A stretch of 7,758 bases of DNA from Candidatus Omnitrophota bacterium (GTDB lineage Bacteria; Omnitrophota; Gorgyraeia; Gygaellales; Profunditerraquicolaceae), in the NCBI GenBank assembly GCA_028706895.1, contig JAQTVG010000039.1:1-7758 (forward strand), in the 5' to 3' direction. Under the pieces are notes generated by a model. It did no database searches. It was not told the DNA's origin and was given only the letters and a program-made list of their open reading frames with translations. Each line of letters begins with the position of its first letter. Position 1 is the first letter of the stretch. The position numbers were made by a program, and so were the translations under genes. Positions 1 to 4,709 of the stretch are shown in pieces.

Positions 1-2
1 TC

Positions 3-170
3 ACACTTTTAGTGCCTCTCTCCCGTATGGACTTGGTAGATTTATGTTATCGCCAAGGTAAGGTTGAAGATATAAAATATCTTCAAAAAGGCATAAAAAT
101 AAAACTAAGTGTACCAAGAATTCTATCACAAAAGTTATTGAGCTATAAGGATATAGAAGAGCTCAGTTAG
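3..170 (+). CDS. hflX: C-terminal end of a probable HflX-type ribosome-associated GTPase (5' partial)
   Basis: An open frame enters from the left edge and ends at TAG 168-170, giving 55 residues. The peptide begins TLLVPLSRMDLVDLCYRQGK and continues with a segment reading YLQKGIKIKLSVPRIL before its charged end. This pattern (a short strand, an R-M-D-L-V-D-L helix, a Y-x-x-G-x-V turn, a G-I-K-I-K-L strand, then a final helix) matches from memory the C-terminal domain that follows the GTPase core in HflX. HflX proteins are GTPases that bind the 50S subunit and rescue or split stalled ribosomes, including after heat stress. The GTP-binding motifs lie outside the window, so the family call rests only on this tail. 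It ends about 29 bases before a promoter-like sequence and probably belongs to a separate upstream transcription unit. Another GTPase family cannot be excluded. Confidence 0.55.
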   Translation, partial: TLLVPLSRMDLVDLCYRQGKVEDIKYLQKGIKIKLSVPRILSQKLLSYKDIEELS

Positions 171-173
171 AAT

Positions 174-194
174 ATCTAATAAATATTATTAGAT
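174..194. repeat. AT-rich perfect inverted repeat just upstream of a -35-like box
   Basis: Nine bases (174-182, ATCTAATAA) are followed by three loop bases and their exact reverse complement (186-194). It lies four bases after the hflX stop codon and four bases before the TTGACA at 199. The stem has only one G-C pair per arm region and is followed by TTTAATT, so it would be a weak intrinsic terminator. The position would equally suit an operator for the promoter that follows. Function is unresolved. Confidence 0.45.
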
Positions 195-198
195 TTAA

Positions 199-227
199 TT
201 GACAAATCTATTATTATATGTTATCCT
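199..227 (+). promoter_or_regulatory. Probable sigma-70-type promoter of the hspR-like gene
   Basis: A perfect -35 hexamer TTGACA (199-204) is separated by 17 bases from TATCCT (222-227), which matches four of six positions of the -10 consensus, including its first two and its last. Transcription would start near 234, about 100 bases before the start codon at 336. The long hairpin at 241-313 would then lie almost at the 5' end of the message. Nothing resembling a CIRCE site lies near this promoter. Confidence 0.5.
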
Positions 228-240
228 TTAATCAAAACAG

Positions 241-313
241 AGACGCTTTCCAACTCAAAGCGGACACTGTACCCCTTAAAGGGACAGTGTCCCGATTGGC
301 TTGGAAAGCGTCT
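241..313 (+). repeat. Long nested hairpin in the leader of the hspR-like gene
   Basis: The outer stem is a perfect 13-base inverted repeat: AGACGCTTTCCAA at 241-253 and TTGGAAAGCGTCT at 301-313. Inside it a second stem pairs GGACACTGT (262-270) with ACAGTGTCC (284-292) and continues as CCC (272-274) with GGG (281-283) past a bulged A271, leaving a six-base loop at 275-280. Part of the inner arm, 281-293, is itself a near-perfect palindrome (GGGACAGTGTCCC). The element is richer in G+C than its AT-rich surroundings. It could be a regulatory leader structure or a REP-like or miniature mobile palindrome that landed between promoter and gene. It is not followed by a T-run on the plus strand, so it does not look like an intrinsic terminator. 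Confidence 0.7.
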
Positions 314-335
314 TGAATAAAAAGGGGATGGCTAT

Positions 336-593
336 ATGCCTCTGTTTGATATTTATATCAGCCCGGATGAGCCTGTTTATGTAATCAGCGTTGTCAGCAG
401 GTTAGTAGATTTGCCTGTGTGGACCTTGCGCCAATTAGATAAAGCTGGTGTAGTCCATCCCAAAAGAATAGGTAAAAAGAGCAGGCTTTATTCCTTAAAA
501 GATATAAAGCGATTGGAGTACATTCATTATCTGATGGAAGATAAGCACGTAAATATCCATGGCATAAAAATAATACTGGAAAAAGAAGAGTAA
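336..593 (+). CDS. hspR: HspR-like MerR-family heat-shock repressor
   Basis: This 85-residue protein is a compact MerR-type DNA-binding domain. The segment PVYVISVVSRLVDLP (residues 13-27), the helix WTLRQLDKAGVV (29-40), the basic wing around RIGKKSRLYSLKDI (44-57) and the closing VNIHGIKIILE (72-82) follow the layout of HspR, the repressor of dnaK and clpB genes in actinobacteria and Helicobacter. The protein ends straight after this domain, with no effector-binding region, and is shorter than the usual HspR of roughly 110-150 residues. The ATG at 336 has a Shine-Dalgarno-like AGGGGA at 323-328. It lies 73 bases upstream of clpB, which suggests it helps control clpB. No good HAIR operator (CTTGAGT-N7-ACTCAAG) is visible nearby, so its binding site here is unknown. 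The MerR fold is certain enough; the HspR role is inferred from similarity and context. Confidence 0.82.
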   Translation: MPLFDIYISPDEPVYVISVVSRLVDLPVWTLRQLDKAGVVHPKRIGKKSRLYSLKDIKRLEYIHYLMEDKHVNIHGIKIILEKEE

Positions 594-610
594 ATTTTTT
601 TCTTTAATCG

Positions 611-637
611 TTAGCACTCGCTTAACAAGAGTGCCAA
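611..637. promoter_or_regulatory. CIRCE operator upstream of clpB
   Basis: TTAGCACTC (611-619), nine spacer bases and GAGTGCCAA (629-637) match the CIRCE consensus TTAGCACTC-N9-GAGTGCTAA at 17 of 18 arm positions; the single deviation is C635 in the right arm. CIRCE is the binding site of HrcA, which is encoded 2.7 kb downstream in this window. The site ends 29 bases before the clpB start codon, so HrcA bound here should block clpB transcription, and the inverted repeat would also lie in the leader RNA of any transcript coming from hspR. Confidence 0.93.
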
Positions 638-649
638 TAAATTTATAAG
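622..649 (+). promoter_or_regulatory. Possible clpB promoter overlapping the CIRCE site
   Basis: TTAACA (622-627, five of six matches to the -35 consensus) is followed 16 bases later by TATAAG (644-649, five of six matches to the -10). The -35 lies in the CIRCE spacer and the right CIRCE arm lies between the two boxes, which would give direct operator occlusion. The predicted start near 656 leaves an unusually short leader of about ten bases that barely includes the Shine-Dalgarno AAGGGG (656-661). This weakens the call. A weaker alternative -10, TTTAAT at 603-608, has no convincing -35. Confidence 0.3.
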
Positions 650-666
650 AAAGGCAAGGGGCCGAT

Positions 667-3273
667 ATGAGATTGGATAAATTAACCGTAAAATTACAGG
701 AAGCCCTCCAGGATGCAATTAGTTTTGCTACGGAATCCGGCAACCAGCAGGTTGAACCGGAGCATTTACTTTATGCCTGTTTACGCCAGGAGGGGAATAT
801 TATCGCAAGCGCTTTGGATAAATTAAGCATTCCTACGTTTTCCATTATCAAGTTTATTGAAGAAGATTTACACAAGAGGCCGTCTGTAGCAGGAGGTAAT
901 GCCCAGGTTTATTTATCTGCCAGGATGAACAAATTGTTTAGTAATGCCGAAAAAGAAGCAAAATTCCTGAAAGATGAGTTTATTTCCAGCGAACATATAT
1001 TATTGGCATTATTATCGGATAATGAATCAGCGGTTGCAGGCGAACTTAAAAAGCGTGGCGTTGATAAGGAAAAAGTTTTGTCGGTGCTTGCCCAGATTCG
1101 CGGCAGCCATCGCATAACTGATGAGAATCCGGAAGAGAAATTTAATGCCCTTGAAAAATATGGACAGGATATTACGGGTTTAGCTGAAAGCTTGAAGCTT
1201 GACCCTGTTATCGGCCGCGATAAAGAAATCCGCAGGCTTATACAGGTATTGTCCAGGCGCACAAAAAATAATCCGGTTTTAATCGGTGACGCAGGAGTGG
1301 GCAAGACAGCGATTGTAGAAGGCCTGGCCCAGCGCATCGTCGCGGGTGATGTGCCTGAGGGTTTAAAAGAGAAAAGGATTATTTCCCTTGATTTAGGCAG
1401 CCTGGTAGCAGGGACAAAATTTAGAGGAGAATTCGAAAACAGGCTTAAGGCAGTCTTAAAAGAGATGCAGAGCAAAAACGGGCAAGTTATATTGTTTATA
1501 GACGAACTCCATGCTATCGTCGGCGCCGGCGCAGCTGAAGGCGCGATAGACGCGTCCAATATGTTAAAGCCAATGCTTGCGCGCGGTGCTTTGCGCTGTA
1601 TAGGAGCCACTACTTTGGATGAATACCGCAAATACATTGAAAAAGACCGTGCTTTAGAGAGGCGCTTCCAGCCCGTATTTGTTGATGAGCCTTCTGTAGA
1701 AGACACGATAGCTATATTGCGCGGTTTAAAAGAAAAATATGAAGTGCACCACGGCGTGCGCATCAAAGATTCAGCATTAATCGCAGCCGCGGCGCTGTCG
1801 CACCGCTATATAACCGACAGGCACCTGCCTGACAAGGCGGTAGATTTGATTGATGAAGCAGCTTCGCGTTTACGCATGGAGATAGACAGCGTCCCCACGG
1901 AAATAGATATTATACAAAGAAAGGTTATGCAGCTGGAGATAGAAAAACAGGCGTTGACGAAAGAAAAAGATAAGCCCGCTATCGCGCGGCTTAAGAAAAT
2001 TGAAGATGAATTAGAAAACCTGAAAAAAGATTTAGATTCTAAAAAGAAACAATGGGAGAAAGAGAAAGTAGTAATTTCAAAGATACAGGAGATAAAACAA
2101 AAAATTGAAGAATTAAGAAATGAAGCGAGCCTTGCGGAAAAATCCGGAGATTTAGGCAGGGTCGCAGAAATCAAATACGGCAGATTGATTGAGCTGGATA
2201 AGGAATTAAAAGAATATAATGATAAATTACACGCATCGAGGAATAGCCCGATAATGCTCAGGCAGGAAGTGGATGAGCAGGATATTGCCATGGTGGTCTC
2301 TGAATGGACAGGCATCCCTTTAACTAAACTAATGGAAGCTGATGTTGAAAAGTTAGTCAAGATGGAAGAGCGGCTCAAGGCAAAGGTTATCGGCCAGGAT
2401 GAGGCGGTCAGCGTTATATCTAATTGTGTCAGGCGCTCCCGTTCAGGGCTTGGCGATGAATCAAAACCTATGGGTTCGTTTATTTTTCTAGGGCCAACCG
2501 GTGTGGGAAAAACCAAATTGGCTAAAACGTTAGCATGGTTTTTGTTTGACGATGAAAACGCGGTTATAAGGATAGATATGTCTGAATACATGGAAAAGTT
2601 CAGCGTATCCCGCCTTATCGGCGCGCCACCCGGATATGTTGGTTATGAAGAAGGAGGACAGCTTACCGAGAAGGTAAGGCGCAGGCCCTATGCGGTTATC
2701 CTGCTAGATGAGATAGAAAAAGCCCATCCGGAGGTATTTAATATACTCCTGCAGATTTTAGACGAAGGAAGGCTTACCGATGGGCAAGGCAGGACAGTTA
2801 ACTTTAAGAATACTGTCATAATTATGACCTCAAATATAGGCGCGGAGCTGCTTCAGAGCCGCGGCTCGCTCGGATTTAAGAACATAACCGAGGCCGCTTA
2901 TAAAGATATGAAAGATAAGCTTATGGACGAGGTCAAAAGGACTTTCCGGCCAGAATTTTTAAACCGTATTGACGAGATCCTGATATTTAATCCTTTAAGC
3001 AAGGAAGATATTAACAGGATAGTAGATATGGAGCTTGAGCCGCTTTACAAGAAATTGCTGGAACAGGGCATTAAGCTGGATATTTCCCAGAAAGCAAAGG
3101 GGTTCCTGGTAGAAAATGGCTTTGATACTAACTTTGGAGCCAGGCCTTTAAAGAGAGTTATCCAAAGATATATCCAGGATCCTCTTTCACTTAAGCTATT
3201 GGACGGCTCTTTAAAGGAAGGCGCAAAAGTATCGGCGGATTTGGATGAAAAAGGGAAAATAGTTTTTAGATAA
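667..3273 (+). CDS. clpB: ClpB, ATP-dependent protein disaggregase
   Basis: The 868 residues match the usual length of bacterial ClpB, a hexameric AAA+ ring in the cytoplasm that threads aggregated proteins through its pore and works with DnaK/DnaJ/GrpE. The order is an N-terminal substrate domain with two Clp repeats (about 1-145), the first ATPase domain, a long coiled-coil middle domain (about 405-530) and the second ATPase domain. Visible residues include Walker A GDAGVGKT (207-214), Walker B ending D279-E280, arginine fingers R332/R333 and pore loop K251-F252-R253-G254 (F where Y is common). In the second ring there are Walker A GPTGVGKT (609-616), Walker B D681-E682, pore loop G656-Y657-V658-G659, arginine finger R767 and sensor-2 G824-A825-R826. 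The middle domain, the hallmark separating ClpB from ClpA and ClpC, contains GDLGRVAEIKYG (494-505). The ATG at 667 follows AAGGGG (656-661) and gives the standard MRLDKLT start. All catalytic residues are present. Confidence 0.98.
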   Translation: MRLDKLTVKLQEALQDAISFATESGNQQVEPEHLLYACLRQEGNIIASALDKLSIPTFSIIKFIEEDLHKRPSVAGGNAQVYLSARMNKLFSNAEKEAKFLKDEFISSEHILLALLSDNESAVAGELKKRGVDKEKVLSVLAQIRGSHRITDENPEEKFNALEKYGQDITGLAESLKLDPVIGRDKEIRRLIQVLSRRTKNNPVLIGDAGVGKTAIVEGLAQRIVAGDVPEGLKEKRIISLDLGSLVAGTKFRGEFENRLKAVLKEMQSKNGQVILFIDELHAIVGAGAAEGAIDASNMLKPMLARGALRCIGATTLDEYRKYIEKDRALERRFQPVFVDEPSVEDTIAILRGLKEKYEVHHGVRIKDSALIAAAALSHRYITDRHLPDKAVDLIDEAASRLRMEIDSVPTEIDIIQRKVMQLEIEKQALTKEKDKPAIARLKKIEDELENLKKDLDSKKKQWEKEKVVISKIQEIKQKIEELRNEASLAEKSGDLGRVAEIKYGRLIELDKELKEYNDKLHASRNSPIMLRQEVDEQDIAMVVSEWTGIPLTKLMEADVEKLVKMEERLKAKVIGQDEAVSVISNCVRRSRSGLGDESKPMGSFIFLGPTGVGKTKLAKTLAWFLFDDENAVIRIDMSEYMEKFSVSRLIGAPPGYVGYEEGGQLTEKVRRRPYAVILLDEIEKAHPEVFNILLQILDEGRLTDGQGRTVNFKNTVIIMTSNIGAELLQSRGSLGFKNITEAAYKDMKDKLMDEVKRTFRPEFLNRIDEILIFNPLSKEDINRIVDMELEPLYKKLLEQGIKLDISQKAKGFLVENGFDTNFGARPLKRVIQRYIQDPLSLKLLDGSLKEGAKVSADLDEKGKIVFR

Positions 3274-3277
3274 GCCC

Positions 3278-3305
3278 TTGACTAAGCAGGAATTTGTGTT
3301 AAAAT
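3278..3305 (+). promoter_or_regulatory. Sigma-70-type promoter of the hrcA-grpE-dnaK-dnaJ operon
   Basis: TTGACT (3278-3283) and TAAAAT (3300-3305) each match five of six consensus positions and are separated by 16 bases. The expected start, around 3311-3313, falls on the first bases of the CIRCE site at 3312, which is the classical arrangement for HrcA repression. The promoter begins four bases after the clpB stop codon, and no intrinsic terminator separates clpB from it, so read-through from clpB into hrcA is also possible. Confidence 0.7.
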
Positions 3306-3311
3306 TATCCC

Positions 3312-3338
3312 TTAGCATTCCTGAGCAAAGAGTGCTAA
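3312..3338. promoter_or_regulatory. CIRCE operator upstream of hrcA
   Basis: TTAGCATTC (3312-3320), a nine-base spacer and GAGTGCTAA (3330-3338) match the CIRCE consensus at 17 of 18 arm positions; the deviation is T3318 in the left arm. It overlaps the predicted transcription start and ends 13 bases before the hrcA start codon, directly against the Shine-Dalgarno stretch AGGGGAG (3340-3346). It should make the operon autoregulated by HrcA, and the same inverted repeat in RNA could affect message stability or translation of hrcA. Confidence 0.95.
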
Positions 3339-3351
3339 AAGGGGAGCAATT

Positions 3352-4089
3352 ATGGTAAAAACAGTGGATTATGAGTCTAGGAGAAGGGCGGTCCTTTCTG
3401 CGACCATAAACAGATACATCAAGAACGCCCAGCCTGTTGCCTCAGAAGATATTGCCGCGGAGTTTGATTTGAGCCCGGCTACTATCAGGAATATATTCGC
3501 GGAACTTGAAGAAGCTAATTATCTTACGCATCCTTATACATCCGGAGGCAGGATTCCCACAAAAAAAGGATACCGTTATTACGTAGATTTCCTGCTTTCC
3601 CAGGTAGAGCTTATAGATGAGGAGAAAGAGCAGATTACTAAAGAATATAAAAGGAAGATGAGCCGGGTGGAAGAGGCATTAGATAAGACTACTGAAATTA
3701 TATCTGCTATTACCCATTACGCCGGGATAAGTTCGTTCCCGGAGTCACAGGAGAGATTCTTTTATAGAGGTATAAGCCTTGTTTTAAACCAGCCGGAATT
3801 CCAGGATTCCCAGAAAATACGCCTTTTAATCAAGGTAATTGAAGACAAACAATATTTATTAAATATCATCAACAGGGATTTTAGCGATAAGGTAAAAGTC
3901 TATATCGGCGAGGAGTTGGATTGCCCGGGTATGGAGGGATGTTCCCTGGTAGTCTCAACTTATCGCACTAAGGGTAAGTCGTCCGGCAGGCTTGCGGTCC
4001 TGGGCCCGATGCGTATGGAATACAAACATACTATTCCGGCGTTGGAATATATTTCCGGGGTCCTGACTGAAGTAATGAGCGGCATTTAA
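3352..4089 (+). CDS. hrcA: HrcA, CIRCE-binding heat-shock repressor (short form)
   Basis: HrcA represses chaperone genes by binding CIRCE and is kept active by GroEL in well-studied bacteria. The N-terminal winged helix is typical: recognition helix region SPATIRNIFAELEEANYL (41-58) and the signature SGGRIPTKKGYRYYVD (64-79). The C-terminal half of the GAF-like domain is also recognisable, with LNQPEF (145-150) and LGPMRMEY (218-225). The protein has 245 residues against about 340 for the usual HrcA. The loss is internal: after ISAITHYAG (117-125) the sequence passes almost at once to FFYRGISLVLNQPEF, skipping roughly 100 residues. In normal HrcA these hold the first part of the GAF-like domain and the inserted dimerisation domain. 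The reading frame is intact, so this looks like a natural compact form. The ATG at 3352 follows AGGGGAG (3340-3346) and is first in the operon. Confidence 0.93.
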   Translation: MVKTVDYESRRRAVLSATINRYIKNAQPVASEDIAAEFDLSPATIRNIFAELEEANYLTHPYTSGGRIPTKKGYRYYVDFLLSQVELIDEEKEQITKEYKRKMSRVEEALDKTTEIISAITHYAGISSFPESQERFFYRGISLVLNQPEFQDSQKIRLLIKVIEDKQYLLNIINRDFSDKVKVYIGEELDCPGMEGCSLVVSTYRTKGKSSGRLAVLGPMRMEYKHTIPALEYISGVLTEVMSGI

Positions 4090-4101
4090 AGTATTCTAAA
4101 A

Positions 4102-4650
4102 ATGCAAAACCATAAACAGAACCACGAAGAGAATAAAAAAGAGCCGCTAAGTGAGGTAAAAGAAGAACAGGTTATCTCCTTAAAAGAATCCGAATACCTG
4201 AAATTAAAAGAGGACGCGGATAAGGCCAAGGAATACCAGGATAAACTGCTTAGGCTCCAGGCGGATTTTGATAATACGCGTAAGCGCCTTGATAAAGAAA
4301 AACAGGATTTTGTAAAATTTGCCAACGAAGGCATTATATTAGAATTGTTAAATATACTGGATGATTTAGAGCGCACAGTGGATTTGGCGCAATCTAAGCA
4401 TCAGGATTTGCAGGTTTTTCTAAAGGGCGTAGAAATGATATTGGCGCACCTGTATGAAATGTTAAAGGAGTATGGAGTTAAGCCCATTGAGGCAGAAGGT
4501 AAAATATTTGACCCCAATTATCACGAAGCATTGATGCAGGCGGAGAATAAGGATTTGCCGGAGCATACGATTGTAGAGGAATTACAAAAAGGTTATTTGC
4601 TTAATGACAGGGTCATCAGGACGGCAAAAGTAAAAGTTTCTAAAAAATAA
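4102..4650 (+). CDS. grpE: GrpE, nucleotide exchange factor of DnaK
   Basis: GrpE is a dimeric cytoplasmic protein that releases ADP from DnaK and so resets the chaperone cycle. The 182 residues show the family layout: a charged, disordered N-terminus (1-25), a long helix with coiled-coil character (about 27-95, including LLRLQADFDNTRKRLDKEK at 49-67), a helical segment (about 100-125) and a beta-rich head. The head carries the GrpE signature from F136-D137-P138 through HEALMQ (141-146) to G164-Y165-L-L-N-D-R-V-I-R-T-A-K-V (to 177). It starts 12 bases after the hrcA stop codon and in the same frame. No Shine-Dalgarno sequence is visible before the ATG and there is no nearby alternative start, so translation is probably coupled to hrcA. 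Length and motifs are normal. Confidence 0.96.
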   Translation: MQNHKQNHEENKKEPLSEVKEEQVISLKESEYLKLKEDADKAKEYQDKLLRLQADFDNTRKRLDKEKQDFVKFANEGIILELLNILDDLERTVDLAQSKHQDLQVFLKGVEMILAHLYEMLKEYGVKPIEAEGKIFDPNYHEALMQAENKDLPEHTIVEELQKGYLLNDRVIRTAKVKVSKK

Positions 4651-4655
4651 GGTCA

Positions 4656-4696
4656 CACCCGGCCATATCGGATTGGCCGGTGCGCCCTTTCTGGGC
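4656..4696 (+). promoter_or_regulatory. Two tandem hairpins in the grpE-dnaK gap
   Basis: The first stem pairs CCGGCCA (4659-4665) with TGGCCGG (4674-4680) around an eight-base loop, and can extend by two pairs past a bulged C4658 (4656-4657 with 4681-4682). The second pairs GCCC (4684-4687) with GGGC (4693-4696) around TTTCT. The second hairpin ends directly before the dnaK Shine-Dalgarno sequence. No T-run follows, so these are not an intrinsic terminator. They could mark an mRNA processing or stability boundary that sets dnaK level apart from grpE, or be a partial attenuator. The structures are visible; the role is inferred. Confidence 0.5.
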
Positions 4697-4703
4697 AGGG
4701 AGG
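4697..4703 (+). promoter_or_regulatory. Strong ribosome binding site that fixes the dnaK start
   Basis: AGGGAGG (4697-4703) lies six bases before ATG 4710. It is the strongest Shine-Dalgarno sequence in the window and selects the ATG that yields MAKVIGIDLGT, the standard DnaK start. An in-frame GTG at 4680 lies upstream inside the first hairpin and would add ten non-conserved residues. Confidence 0.85.
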
Positions 4704-4709
4704 TTAGCA

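Noticed and set aside
241..313. Intrinsic terminator for hflX
   Set aside because: The stem is strong but is followed by TGAATAAAAAGG on the plus strand, not a T-run; the minus-strand flank has only four T residues in a row.
253..318. HAIR-type HspR operator (ACTCAAA at 253-259, CTTGAAT at 312-318)
   Set aside because: The half-sites are in the wrong order and far from the required seven-base spacing, and neither has a partner arm.
312..345. Sigma-32-type heat-shock promoter starting at CTTGAA 312-317
   Set aside because: No CCCCAT-like -10 box occurs at the expected distance, and the start codon at 336 is too close.
594..610. T-run after the hspR stop as a terminator
   Set aside because: There is no hairpin directly before the T-run; the only dyad nearby is the CIRCE element downstream of it.
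909..2591. Two long minus-strand open frames (909-1766 and 1806-2591) opposite clpB
   Set aside because: They lie wholly inside clpB, have serine-rich, low-complexity translations with no recognisable domain, and are shadows of the clpB codon pattern.
4680..4709. Upstream GTG start for DnaK adding ten residues (MRPFWAGRLA)
   Set aside because: The added residues are not part of the DnaK family, the GTG lies in a hairpin without an SD, and ATG 4710 has an excellent SD and a standard DnaK start.
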